A DNA stretch of 64,000 bases from Deltaproteobacteria bacterium (GTDB taxonomy: Bacteria > Desulfobacterota > GWC2-55-46). Position 1 is the first letter of the stretch; each line of letters opens with the position of its first letter. The stretch spans positions 1 to 64,000 of the forward strand of contig JACRNL010000009.1 in NCBI GenBank assembly GCA_016234935.1, in the 5' to 3' direction. Positions 52,824-61,237 of this stretch are shown piece by piece. The position numbers were made by a program, and so were the translations under genes. The notes beneath the pieces were generated by a model, which had not been told where the DNA came from, searched no databases, and was given only the letters and a program-made list of their open reading frames with translations.

Positions 52824-53546
52824 TTAAAGTTTAAAGCCCTCTCCCAGATACACATCCCTGACGCGCTGGCTGTCAAGTATCTCGGCAGGGGTGCCGGACT
52901 TAAGGAGCTTTCCCCCGTCCATTATGTAAGCCCGGTCGCATATGCCGAGCGTAGCCCCGACGTTATGATCGGTGACGAGTATGCCGATGCCCTTTTTCCT
53001 CAATTCGAGCATTATGTTCTGGACGTCTCCCACGGCGATAGGGTCAATGCCGGAAAAGGGTTCGTCAAGAAGAAGATACTTGGGGTAATTCACCATCGCG
53101 CGCGCTATCTCCACCCTTCTGCGCTCGCCGCCTGACAGGGAGTAAGCCATTGCGTTCCTTATATGGCCTATGCCGAGCTCGCCCAGCAGCCTGTTAAGAA
53201 GCTCGGTCTTTTCCTCCTTCGCCGAGTCCTGGAATTCGATTACGGCAAGGATGTTCTCCTCTACGGTGAGCTTTCTGAACACTGACGCCTCCTGCGGGAG
53301 ATAACATATGCCGAGCCTTGCCCTTTCATACATCGGGAGGTCCGTTATGTCCGTTTCGCCGGAGGAGACCTGGCCTTTATCGGGGCTTATCAGCCCCACT
53401 ATCATATAAAAGGTGGTAGTCTTGCCGGCGCCGTTAGGGCCGAGAAGCCCGACTATCTCGCCCGGGCCGACGTTCATGCTCACGCCGTCCACGACAGTTC
53501 TCTTTTTAAACGTCTTTACGAGCCCTTTGACGGCTAATTTCTTCAA
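52824..53546 (-). CDS. lptB: LptB, ATPase of the lipopolysaccharide export complex
   Basis: 240 residues. ABC ATPase with Walker A 'GPNGAGKTT' (about 35-43), signature 'LSGGERRRVEIARA' (about 136-149) and Walker B 'YLLLDEPFSGIDP' . LptB powers the transfer of LPS through LptFG and the LptC-LptA bridge. The start is TTG 53546, 20 bases after lptA. The C-terminus ends at a palindrome. Confidence 0.96.
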   Translation of the reverse strand: MKKLAVKGLVKTFKKRTVVDGVSMNVGPGEIVGLLGPNGAGKTTTFYMIVGLISPDKGQVSSGETDITDLPMYERARLGICYLPQEASVFRKLTVEENILAVIEFQDSAKEEKTELLNRLLGELGIGHIRNAMAYSLSGGERRRVEIARAMVNYPKYLLLDEPFSGIDPIAVGDVQNIMLELRKKGIGILVTDHNVGATLGICDRAYIMDGGKLLKSGTPAEILDSQRVRDVYLGEGFKL

Positions 53547-53566
53547 TGTTCTTTTATATCCTTAAT

Positions 53567-54190
53567 CTACCTTGGCAAAGCCGGATTTTTTTTGCACCAT
53601 GCTTCAGCGCTTTCCGGCGGCGGGGAGATATTCGCCTTTTCATCTTCCTTGCATTTTTTCTGCGACGTTATCGCCGCCTTGACCCGTCCGCCCTGCCCGC
53701 CCTCGGCAACGGCCCTGTCGGTGTCAAAGGAATAGATTATCTTCTCGCCCCTTACACTGCCTGCGCACTGCGTTACATTGGCCTTTCCCGTCAGAATGAT
53801 AGTGCGCGTCTTTTTGTCGTAGAGAGCGACGTCAGAAGCGGCGGTCTTGCCGTCCCTCAATATCCTTACGTTGCCCGTGGCGCGAATCTCCTTTATCTCC
53901 CTGTTTTCATCGTAGCTCACATGAAGTTCGTCGGAGCAAAGTATGAAATCCTCCTCAGCGGCAACATTGCCTGAAAATTTAACGGTATTTTCCGTCTTTT
54001 CGGTCTCCATCCTGTCGGATGTCACGTTGATCGGTTTTTTGGGAACGGTCTTTGCCTGCCCCCGCATGTCTAAAGCGGAGGCCGCAGCGTCCGCCTTCTG
54101 CGCATCCCCGGCCGCGGCGGCACCTTGCGCCTGCAAAAATAAAAATGCCATAAAAGCCGCGCCGCAGCGGCGTAAGACTTTAAATTCCAT
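53567..54190 (-). CDS. lptA: LptA, periplasmic LPS bridge protein
   Basis: 207 residues. Signal peptide (about 1-27), then the OstA/LptA beta-jellyroll ('PINVTSDRMETEKTENTVKFSGNV', 'VTQCAGSVRGEKIIYSFDTDRAVAEGG'). Residues about 36-50 (SALDMRGQAKTVPKK) come from a copy of the CCCGC/GGGCAGGC repeat (54055-54083), placed between the signal sequence and the folded domain, where it should be tolerated. Sits between lptC and lptB. Confidence 0.92.
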   Translation of the reverse strand: MEFKVLRRCGAAFMAFLFLQAQGAAAAGDAQKADAAASALDMRGQAKTVPKKPINVTSDRMETEKTENTVKFSGNVAAEEDFILCSDELHVSYDENREIKEIRATGNVRILRDGKTAASDVALYDKKTRTIILTGKANVTQCAGSVRGEKIIYSFDTDRAVAEGGQGGRVKAAITSQKKCKEDEKANISPPPESAEAWCKKNPALPR

Positions 54191-54239
54191 GCTTCACACT
54201 ATCTCCCTGGCGATATCTTCATATGACTTCACGCGCGAT

Positions 54240-54800
54240 TCATACCGTTTTGTCAACGATTATGGCCCTGACGTCTTTAAACAGGAAGAGCTGTTCTTTA
54301 TTCAAGTCTATGAGCAGGCCGTCTCCGGTTACCTTCATGCCTCCTGTGGTTATCTCCACCGTGTCGCTTGAGGTTATCCTTGCAGTCCTGGAGTTGTATT
54401 TAAGGCGCTCCGTCTTTAGCGAATAGCCTTCTTCAGAGCTCACCGTCACGCCGCCGGATGCGTCAATCTCGCCGGCGGTTTCATTGTAAAGCGCCTCTTT
54501 TGCCGTCATGGTATAAGGAACGTTGTTCTTATTATGGAACACTAATTTTACCGTATCAAGGGCCATGAGGTTGCCGTTCTTATAACGGGTCGCGCTTTTT
54601 GCGTCAAGTACCCATTCGACGCGGCCTTTTCTGGCGCTCGTATAATGAACATCGTCAATCTTGACGCCCACGCCCCTGTCGCCGTTAAAGGTCAATGCCG
54701 GGGTATTTACGCGCCAATAATGCATCGCCGCAAGCGTCCCGACGGCCGCCGCCGATGCCGCTATAAGGATCAGAAAAAGATATTTGTATTTGCGTTTCAT
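54240..54800 (-). CDS. lptC: LptC, membrane-anchored LPS export protein
   Basis: 186 residues. One N-terminal membrane anchor (about 7-25) and a periplasmic jellyroll ('DVHYTSARKGRVEWVLDAKSATRYKNG', split by turns, and 'GEIDASGGVTVSSEEGYSLKTERL'). Passes LPS from LptFG to LptA. First gene of the long operon; the promoter at 55083-55111 gives a leader of about 275 bases filled with inverted repeats. Confidence 0.92.
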   Translation of the reverse strand: MKRKYKYLFLILIAASAAAVGTLAAMHYWRVNTPALTFNGDRGVGVKIDDVHYTSARKGRVEWVLDAKSATRYKNGNLMALDTVKLVFHNKNNVPYTMTAKEALYNETAGEIDASGGVTVSSEEGYSLKTERLKYNSRTARITSSDTVEITTGGMKVTGDGLLIDLNKEQLFLFKDVRAIIVDKTV

Positions 54801-54825
54801 GGCTAAGGTCTTTCACCGCCCCTTA

Positions 54826-55017
54826 CCCGGCACCACTCGCCTGCATGACTGTTCGCGCTAAAATGATGCATCTATGACAGCGAGTGGTGCCGGGCAAGGC
54901 ACGTTTCATGCCAATTCACACCATCCGGGGGCAAGGGACGGACACGCCCAGCACCACTTTCATTTGCCAACGCTTATATTATACAAGAAATCTCGATAAT
55001 GGAAAGTGGTGCTGGGC
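54826..55017. repeat. Two long inverted repeats in the lptC leader
   Basis: First: arms CCCGGCACCACTCGC (54826-54840) and GCGAGTGGTGCCGGG (54880-54894). Second: arms GCCCAGCACCACTTTC (54946-54961) and GAAAGTGGTGCTGGGC (55002-55017). Loops are AT-rich and unrelated. Same family as 36038-36108. Confidence 0.9.
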
Positions 55018-55082
55018 ATAAAAACCTTTATTAATCAGTGGCTTAAAAACACGCACAGACTCAAAGCCGACTACATTGAAAA

Positions 55083-55111
55083 ATTATACCATCTGAAAAC
55101 AAGGGTGTAAA
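55083..55111 (-). promoter_or_regulatory. Promoter of the lptC-lptA-lptB-rpoN operon
   Basis: TTTACA (55111-55106) and TATAAT (55088-55083) with a 17-base spacer on the minus strand, the best sigma-70 match in this region. Confidence 0.75.
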
Positions 55112-55174
55112 GTTTTTTATCTTTGAGCAGGATGTGGACAGGCATTGGCGCCTGGTGCGGGAAGAAGCGGATTT

Positions 55175-55295
55175 GCAAGCCCGGCGCCACGTTACGCCGC
55201 CAACGCCTGCCCTCGCTTGGTCTGAGGCGGGGGTCTAAAGCGGGGGTTTGTATTACGCATGAACTCTTAGCGATGGGAAGTGGCGCCGGGCTTGC
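55175..55295. repeat. Long inverted repeat with embedded CCCGC repeat, at the end of the receiver gene
   Basis: Arms GCAAGCCCGGCGCCAC (55175-55190) and GTGGCGCCGGGCTTGC (55280-55295). Between them lies a copy of the GCCTGCCCTCGC...GCGGGGG repeat (55207-55248). The right arm encodes the last residues of the receiver protein. Confidence 0.88.
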
Positions 55296-55752
55296 ATCCG
55301 GAGCTTTTTCGGCAGCCTGAACCTTTTAAAAAATCGGCAACAATGTCTGCAAGTTTTTTGACGTCAATAGGCTTTGCGATATAGCCGTCAAACCCCATGC
55401 CGAGTATCTTTTCCTCGTCCCCCTTCATGGCCGAAGCGGTAAGCGCCAATATGGGTATGCCTTTGTTCCTCTCATCAGCCTTGATGATGCGGGTGGCGGT
55501 GTATCCGTCCATCACCGGCAGGTGGAGGTCCATAAGGATAATGTCCGGCCTCTCGTCGCTGCTCCCGGCGGACAGCAGTTTTATGGCCTCAAGCCCGCTT
55601 TTCGCCTCGGAGACGGAGTAGCCGTTCAGGGTCAATATCTCCTTAACGAGCATCTTGTTCATGTAGTTGTCCTCGACTACAAGGACTTTTTTCCTCCCCC
55701 TGAGGGGGTTCCTCCCCCTGAGGGGGTTCAACTCATCCGCCAATTGCGTCAC
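55267..55752 (-). CDS. Stand-alone receiver (CheY-like) protein
   Basis: 161 residues from GTG 55752, one base after the stop of the hybrid kinase gene, with AAAGGG upstream. After 8 residues come two copies of 'NPLRGR' from a perfect 18-bp double palindrome (55691-55732), then a complete receiver domain: 'VLVVEDNYMNK', phosphoacceptor aspartate in 'DIILMDLHLPVMDGY', and 'KPID' lysine. The last residues (SGCKPGATSHR) are from another repeat. No output domain, so it probably relays phosphate from the kinase next to it. Confidence 0.9.
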   Translation of the reverse strand: MTQLADELNPLRGRNPLRGRKKVLVVEDNYMNKMLVKEILTLNGYSVSEAKSGLEAIKLLSAGSSDERPDIILMDLHLPVMDGYTATRIIKADERNKGIPILALTASAMKGDEEKILGMGFDGYIAKPIDVKKLADIVADFLKGSGCRKSSGCKPGATSHR

Positions 55753-55753
55753 C

Positions 55754-57811
55754 TCATATCCCTTTGATGCTTGTCGTGAGCCTTGCAAGCGAATTAAGCA
55801 GTTTTTCCCTGTTGACCGGCTTTTCCAGATAATCGAAGGCGCCGAGGTCCATGCCGTGCTGCTTGTCGTCTATTGAAGAGATTATGATGACAGGTATATC
55901 GGATGTATGCGGGTTTGACTTGAGATCTTTAAGCGCCGCCCAGCCGTCCATCTTCGGTATCGTGATGCCCATGACTACGGCAAACGGCCTTTGCGCAGCG
56001 GCCTTTTTGAGGAGGTCAAAGCCGTCGGCGGCTATTTCCACATCGTAAGCCGCCCCGGAGAGGTATATCTCCAGAAGCCTGTTGATGTCGGCCCCCTCGC
56101 CGGCCAGAAGCACGCCCCGGCGCGCGGCCGAAGCCTGCGGCGACGCGGTCAACGTGACCTCGCTCCGCGCCGCCGGCAGGTCTATCTCGTCCGTCCCCTG
56201 CGGGAGCTTCACGCAAAACACCGAGCCTTTGCCCGGCTCGGAGTCAAACCATATCCGCCCCCCGTGCATCTCGACAAGCCTCTTGGTAAGCACAAGGCCC
56301 AGGCCCGTCCCGCCGTGCTCCCTCGTTATGGAAGAGTCGATCTGCTCGAACTCCTTAAAGAGCTTCACCCTGTCCTCGTCCCTTATGCCTATCCCGGTGT
56401 CTTTCACCTTGAAAACAACATAGCGGTTCGGGTCTATCCTGCCCGGCTCTTCGATTATTTCCCAATCAACCGACACGCTTCCCTTATCCACGTTGAATTT
56501 AACGGCGTTGGAAAGGAGGTTTATCATAATCTGCTTGAACTTCGCCTTATCGGCCAGGAGCCTGGGCGAGGCGGGCACGGTCTTTATTCCTATCTCAATG
56601 CCCTTTTTGTGCGCGATGGGGCGGATGAGGCCCAGAAGCTCCGTGAGGACCTCGGAAATGGAAAAGACCTCCTTTGCAAGCTCCACCCTGCCGGCCTCTA
56701 TTTTCGACAGGTCGAGTATGTCGTTTATAAGCTGCAGCAGATGCTCTCCGCTTGAATGGATGAAGTCTATATACTGCGTCTGCCGTTCGTTGAGCTCGCC
56801 GAAGGCCCTCTCCTCAAGCAGCTCGGAAAAGCCTATGATGGAATTAAGAGGGGTCCGGAGCTCGTGGCTGACGTTGGCGAGGAACTGGCTCTTCATCCTG
56901 TTGGCCTCCTGAAGGCCGATGTTGGCGCTCTCTAATTCATATTTCTTTTTCATCAGCTCGTCGTTGGCGTCCTTGAGCTGCTCAGTCCTTTTCTCGACCT
57001 TCTTTTCAAGCGTGGCGTAGTGGTTCTCAAGGCTGTCGGCCATCCGGTTGAACTGCAAAGCCAGAGAGCCTATCTCGTCATCGGTCATGACCGGAGCCCT
57101 TTCCCTTAAATCACCCTCTCCGACCTTCTTGGCGGACTCCTCTATGGCGAGGATGGGACGCACTATCGCGCGTATCAAGGCGAGCCACAGCCCGGCGGCG
57201 ACGATAATGGCCGCGAGCGTGAACGCAAACGTCACGCCTATGATGAACCTGGCGAAAAAGTCGCTCTCCTGATATGCGTCGTAGGCCGTGTCCTTTTCAT
57301 TCTTGATCAGCTTGCCGAGCGTGCTGATGGATTCGGTGAAGCTCTTGTTGCCCTCCATCGTTATTATGCCGAGGGCGCCGTCCCTGTGGCCTTCCCTGGA
57401 GAGCGCCATGACTTTGGCATGTATGCCCCAGTAAAAACCCATGCTTTCCTGAAGCCTGCTGTATATCTCCTCGCGGTCCTTTGAAAGACCCATGCCCTTG
57501 TATTCAAGGAGGAGCCTGTCTATTTTTTTCCTGTGCTCCCCTACGGAGACCTCCAGAAAGGACTTGGACGCCATGTCGCCGATGACTGCATGCAGGAATA
57601 TCTCATGGCGCGCGGAGAGAAACTCGTTCTCGACCGAAGAAAGCGTCTCGGCCTTCTTGAAGGAGTTGTGGTACAGACGCTCCGTTACCTTTGCTATCTG
57701 CCTGGCGTTGTAAAGGCCCACGCCGCCCCCCACGCCCATCATGAGCAGGAGGAACAAAAAGACCGCCGCTAATTTATTGGAGATGCTTAATGAACTAAAT
57801 ATTTTTTCCAT
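55754..57811 (-). CDS. Membrane sensor histidine kinase with degenerate receiver
   Basis: 685 residues. Two membrane helices (about 13-32 and 190-212) enclose a four-helix-bundle sensor; then HAMP (about 214-266), a coiled coil, HisKA with the histidine in 'FLANVSHELRTPLNS', and an ATPase domain ('DTGIGIRDED', 'GGTGLGL'). The C-terminal receiver (about 565-683) is degenerate: the usual DD pair reads 'AGEGAD' and the phosphoacceptor position reads G in 'VVMGITIPKMDGW', although 'KP' is kept. The intact stand-alone receiver next door may have taken over its function. Downstream of a GAF/PAS sensor gene. Confidence 0.93.
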   Translation of the reverse strand: MEKIFSSLSISNKLAAVFLFLLLMMGVGGGVGLYNARQIAKVTERLYHNSFKKAETLSSVENEFLSARHEIFLHAVIGDMASKSFLEVSVGEHRKKIDRLLLEYKGMGLSKDREEIYSRLQESMGFYWGIHAKVMALSREGHRDGALGIITMEGNKSFTESISTLGKLIKNEKDTAYDAYQESDFFARFIIGVTFAFTLAAIIVAAGLWLALIRAIVRPILAIEESAKKVGEGDLRERAPVMTDDEIGSLALQFNRMADSLENHYATLEKKVEKRTEQLKDANDELMKKKYELESANIGLQEANRMKSQFLANVSHELRTPLNSIIGFSELLEERAFGELNERQTQYIDFIHSSGEHLLQLINDILDLSKIEAGRVELAKEVFSISEVLTELLGLIRPIAHKKGIEIGIKTVPASPRLLADKAKFKQIMINLLSNAVKFNVDKGSVSVDWEIIEEPGRIDPNRYVVFKVKDTGIGIRDEDRVKLFKEFEQIDSSITREHGGTGLGLVLTKRLVEMHGGRIWFDSEPGKGSVFCVKLPQGTDEIDLPAARSEVTLTASPQASAARRGVLLAGEGADINRLLEIYLSGAAYDVEIAADGFDLLKKAAAQRPFAVVMGITIPKMDGWAALKDLKSNPHTSDIPVIIISSIDDKQHGMDLGAFDYLEKPVNREKLLNSLARLTTSIKGI

Positions 57812-57817
57812 CCTGCC

Positions 57818-59539
57818 TCACGCCGGCCCCTTGAAGGGGTTCAACCCTGTGACGGCCCCGCTGCCTGCCGCCTCGTCAACGACCGGCTCATACAGGAGCA
57901 TTATGCTCGATATTTCGCCGCCCAGGTCATAAAGCGGAGAGCCCTTTATCTTAAACCTCTTCAGCGACGTGCCGAAGCCGAACCTGGCCGTAATGGACGG
58001 CGCATACTCCACCATGAACTCGGCCGTGTACCCTGCGTAGACGTTCCTGATATGACCCTTAACGGCGTCGCCGCTGAATGCGTCGTCTTCCATGACGCTG
58101 TAAGCTCCGGCGAATACGAACTCAGGATGAGCGTTAAGGAGTTTTTTAAGGCGGCTGTTTGCGAAGGTGCACGCCCCCTGCCTATCAAACACCGCGACGC
58201 CCATCGGCATCTGCTCCAGGGCGCGCTCGAAAAAGCGGCGGAGGTTCCTTTCCGCGTAATACACCGACGCATAACCTATGTAGCCCTCTATGCCCTGGGC
58301 CGCCGCCTCGAAGAACGGCGCGCCCGAATCCGGCGGAGCGCCCTTGAACATCGCGTAAAAATAACCCGCCGTCTTCATGTCGCGCTTTACCGGGACGCTT
58401 ATGAGGCATGAACAGCCCGCGCCCTTGAAAAGAGGACGCATTATCTCATAGGGGTACTCCTCGACGTTTGAAAATATGCGGGTGCTCATGTCCTCCTGCA
58501 TGCCTGCGAATGCGTCAATGGGCAAGCCCGAGCCTTCATTCAAAAAGATCCCGCCAAGGCCGCTTGAAGCCTTGAGCTTCAAAAGCCCGTCCTCGGCAAG
58601 AAAGACCGCAGCGCCGTCGGCGCCGCCTGATTGGACGGCCTCCTTCACGGCGATTGAGAATACGTCGGCCAGCGAGAGTGACCTGGCGATGGATGCGTTC
58701 ATTGCGTTTACGGCCTCCAGCCGGACGGTCCTTCTTTTCAACTCTTCCGCCATCCCGCCCGTCTTTTCTTCCATGACGATTATCCGCTCTCTTGCCGCCG
58801 CGAGCACGAGGTTCAACTTGAACGCGAGGGTTCCCATGAAGCCGCCCTCTGTTTCATTAAAACGCTTCGAACCGTTGCCGGATAATATCTCCTCGGCGGC
58901 ACGCGAGGCCGCAATGGCGGGGTAATACGCCCGACGGTAAAAAAAGACGGCGATGGCGATGCCGACAAGCGCAAAGCCGGCGCTGGTTGCGAGCGCGAGC
59001 GTATTTATATCGTCAAGTATGTCGCTCCTTCTTTGGCTGATGACGCCCATGACCCTGTCGTTCATCTCATTCATCATTACGGTCTTGACGTCGACTGCGT
59101 TATGGATAAGCATCAACTCTTCCGGCGAGACAGTCTCTTTGAGCCTCATAACCTCGGTCTTGATGATCTGCCAATCATTGGAGATGGCTTCCATGTTCTC
59201 CGAAATCTGAAGGTTTCCCTTCACAATAGGCGAAAAGACAGGTCCCAGCAAGACCTCGTTCATTGCCCTGTCTAACTGTTCCACGTCCCTTCTCAGGAGC
59301 GTGAGCGTGGTGTTATCAAGACGCTTTGCCGCCAGGAACATATCAAGCGTATATTCAAGCTTTGCCACGGACACCCTAACGGAACTCAGCTCCGAATGCA
59401 TGCCGTCGTATATCTCGATATTCTCCGACTCGCTGAGGAAAAGCCGATAGTCCAACGCCGCCACGGCAATGATGAATGCCGCGACGATGAAGATTTTGAC
59501 GTTTATCGGAATATCTTTTGTAAATGACGGTTTTTTCAT
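57818..59539 (-). CDS. Membrane sensor with GAF and PAS domains but no kinase
   Basis: 573 residues. Membrane helices at about 15-35 and 185-207 flank a helical periplasmic sensor. HAMP-like and coiled segments follow, then a GAF domain (about 280-425) and a PAS domain (about 430-550, 'ALEQMPMGVAVFDRQGACTFANSRL'). No HisKA or ATPase motif follows; the chain ends 'GLNPFKGPA', where GLNPFKG is a repeat palindrome (57825-57848). Either the sensor works through the kinase encoded six bases downstream, or an original output domain was lost. Start ATG 59539. Confidence 0.85.
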   Translation of the reverse strand: MKKPSFTKDIPINVKIFIVAAFIIAVAALDYRLFLSESENIEIYDGMHSELSSVRVSVAKLEYTLDMFLAAKRLDNTTLTLLRRDVEQLDRAMNEVLLGPVFSPIVKGNLQISENMEAISNDWQIIKTEVMRLKETVSPEELMLIHNAVDVKTVMMNEMNDRVMGVISQRRSDILDDINTLALATSAGFALVGIAIAVFFYRRAYYPAIAASRAAEEILSGNGSKRFNETEGGFMGTLAFKLNLVLAAARERIIVMEEKTGGMAEELKRRTVRLEAVNAMNASIARSLSLADVFSIAVKEAVQSGGADGAAVFLAEDGLLKLKASSGLGGIFLNEGSGLPIDAFAGMQEDMSTRIFSNVEEYPYEIMRPLFKGAGCSCLISVPVKRDMKTAGYFYAMFKGAPPDSGAPFFEAAAQGIEGYIGYASVYYAERNLRRFFERALEQMPMGVAVFDRQGACTFANSRLKKLLNAHPEFVFAGAYSVMEDDAFSGDAVKGHIRNVYAGYTAEFMVEYAPSITARFGFGTSLKRFKIKGSPLYDLGGEISSIMLLYEPVVDEAAGSGAVTGLNPFKGPA

Positions 59540-59699
59540 ATTAAGATTAAATAGCTGCGCGAGATTTCAGGAGGCAGGCCAGACAGCTTTAATCACAGGA
59601 CGTCGCTTACAGGAAAAGCCTGCAATGCAAAAAGGCAATGTTCCGGGAAACATCCCCCCGCTTCAGGTGTGCGAGGGCAGGCTTAAAGCAGTATTCATA

Positions 59700-59745
59700 A
59701 AGCCCCTTGAAGGGGGTCACCCCCTGAGGGGGTTCAGCCCCTACT
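59700..59745. repeat. Palindrome run downstream of the HTH-receiver gene
   Basis: GCCCCTTGAAGGGGGTCACC, CCCCTGAGGGGGTTCAGCCCC. A CCCGCTTCAGGTGTGCGAGG copy is at 59658-59682. The run ends at the stop codon of the gene starting at 60307. Confidence 0.85.
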
Positions 59746-60307
59746 TCAGGAGACTCTGGACTTTTTTTTGAAATTCCTTCAGCGCCAGGGGCTTGGTAAG
59801 GCATACGTCCGCCCCGCACTGCAACGCCTTCTCCACGTCTTCCTTGCCGTAAGCGGTCACGGCAAGTATCTTTATATCCTTTGTAGCCGTGTCGCCCTTT
59901 ATACGTTTGGCGACCTCGAACCCGTCAATCCTCGGCATCTTCAGATCCAATATCATCAGCTCCGGCTTGAAGTCTCCGACCTTTATGAGGGCCTCATATC
60001 CGTCATACGCCGCCTCAACGGCACAGCCGATCTGCATGGTCTCGATGGCCGCCTTAATGTACTCCACTATCTCGCGCTCATCGTCTATGATCAGCACCTT
60101 TCTCCTGACCGGAAATATCCTTTCCTTGACGTCGAGCTTGTATTTACCCACGAACGATTCAAATTCATCCCTGTTCACGCGGTAATGTCCTCCAGGCGTC
60201 CTGAAAGCCGAGAGCTTGCCTGCGGCTATCCACTTCTTGACCGCGTTAATGGTAACATCGCAGAAATCCGCGACTTCGCCGGTCGTATAAGGTTTCTTGC
60301 TATGCAT
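59741..60307 (-). CDS. Response regulator with N-terminal MerR/excisionase-type DNA-binding domain
   Basis: 188 residues. Residues 1-55 form a winged helix of the MerR/BldC/excisionase type ('YTTGEVADFCDVTINAVKKWIAAGKLSAFRTPGGHYRV', with helix-turn-helix and wing). A linker leads to a receiver domain (about 68-188) with 'VLIIDDERE', aspartate in 'MILDLKMPRIDGF' and 'LTKPL'. The order DNA-binding domain first, receiver second is the reverse of most response regulators. Probably works with the kinase at 55754. ATG 60307. Confidence 0.92.
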   Translation of the reverse strand: MHSKKPYTTGEVADFCDVTINAVKKWIAAGKLSAFRTPGGHYRVNRDEFESFVGKYKLDVKERIFPVRRKVLIIDDEREIVEYIKAAIETMQIGCAVEAAYDGYEALIKVGDFKPELMILDLKMPRIDGFEVAKRIKGDTATKDIKILAVTAYGKEDVEKALQCGADVCLTKPLALKEFQKKVQSLLK

Positions 60308-60534
60308 ATCAAAACACTCTCGTCAACAACTTCAGTAAAAAAAGCAGGTAATTAACCGTTTGTTTTTACGTCTTTTTCAAAACCGCGCCATGCCTCAAGG
60401 TTATACTTTTTATATTAATAATCTTATCTCTAAAGGAAAATCAGGTCAAGCCCTTTTTAACGGGTCTTCGTGAAATTGAATGGGTAATTTTATATCTCTC
60501 TTGAACTTTACCGTTTTAACGCCGCAACAGAAAC
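60308..60534. other. Non-coding, AT-rich
   Basis: No gene or repeat recognised. Should contain the promoter for the gene group starting at 60307; ATAATCTTATC-type AT stretches at about 60410-60430 give no clear -35/-10 pair. Confidence 0.4.
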
Positions 60535-60571
60535 AAAAAAAAGGGTTCCAGCCGTTGACCGGCTTGAACCC
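60535..60571 (-). terminator. Terminator after tRNA-Arg
   Basis: GGGTTCAAGCCG and CGGCTGGAACCC form a stem with a short loop, followed by eight T on the minus strand. Confidence 0.9.
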
Positions 60572-60599
60572 CTGACACGAATGAGAGATGAGATGATTT

Positions 60600-60676
60600 T
60601 GGTGCCCCCGAGACGATTCGAACGTCCGGCACGCAGATTAGGAATCTGCTGCTCTATCCACCTGAGCTACGGGGGC
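60600..60676 (-). tRNA. tRNA-Arg (anticodon CCU)
   Basis: A full cloverleaf can be drawn: acceptor GCCCCCG/CGGGGGC, D stem GCTC/GAGC, anticodon stem GCAGA/TCTGC with loop TTCCTAA (anticodon CCT), a five-base variable loop, T stem GGACG/CGTCT with TTCGAAT, discriminator A and an encoded CCA end. It reads AGG codons. Confidence 0.97.
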
Positions 60677-60700
60677 CGGTACTGGTTTTTACGCGCCAGT

Positions 60701-60730
60701 AATATATCAACATGACGCTGATGGTGTCAA
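60701..60730 (-). promoter_or_regulatory. Promoter of tRNA-Arg
   Basis: TTGACA (60730-60725), 18 bases, TATATT (60706-60701) on the minus strand, about 25 bases from the mature 5' end. Confidence 0.7.
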
Positions 60731-60881
60731 TCTTTAAATTGAAAAGGCCGTGCATGAAACGCATTTATTGACAGCCGCGGGCAAAGCCCGCCGGATGCGC
60801 GGCCTCTCCAAGGATTGCCGTGCCTGTTAATTCAATAAAGGCAATTCAATAAAGGCCGCAGAACGCAGAGGGCCAGACGGT

Positions 60882-61103
60882 CTACTTCTGTTCGTCCTTT
60901 TGGGCCGCCGCGACAAGCTCTCCAACGAACATATTAAGGTCGGTTGAATGCATTGAGCAGGCAATGGAAATAGGCTCACTGCCGAAGGCCGGACAGGTAA
61001 AGCAGCTTGAGCCGAAGTGCTTCGAGAAAACCTCTTTCGTTGCCGGCCACTTTGTGGTGACCTCTCCGGTGGTCATATCGCCGGTAATGTTAAGTGCGGA
61101 CAT
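60882..61103 (-). CDS. DUF1858-type small redox protein
   Basis: 73 residues from ATG 61103 (AAGGAG site); a longer in-frame start at 61160 is not supported. It resembles the small 'hybrid-cluster-associated disulfide' proteins: 'ITGDMTTGEVTTKWPATKEVFSKHF' is the typical helical start, and the dithiol C-F-T-C-P (about residues 34-38) is the redox motif; another cysteine follows in 'IACSMH'. The partner is unknown. Free-standing gene between tRNA-Arg and the RND pump. Confidence 0.85.
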   Translation of the reverse strand: MSALNITGDMTTGEVTTKWPATKEVFSKHFGSSCFTCPAFGSEPISIACSMHSTDLNMFVGELVAAAQKDEQK

Positions 61104-61237
61104 TTTTATCTCCTTAAAAAAAATTACATTTGAATTTATTATAAAACACCTGCATTGCATATTATATGATTTTCATCATATAAAAATCAAGCGCCCCGGC
61201 GGGCGGCTTCCAAACCGCGTCATTGATAAGACCTTTT

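Noticed and set aside
60882-61160. Longer form of the DUF1858 protein starting at 61160
   Set aside because: The extra 19 residues lie upstream of a strong AAGGAG site that serves the ATG at 61103.
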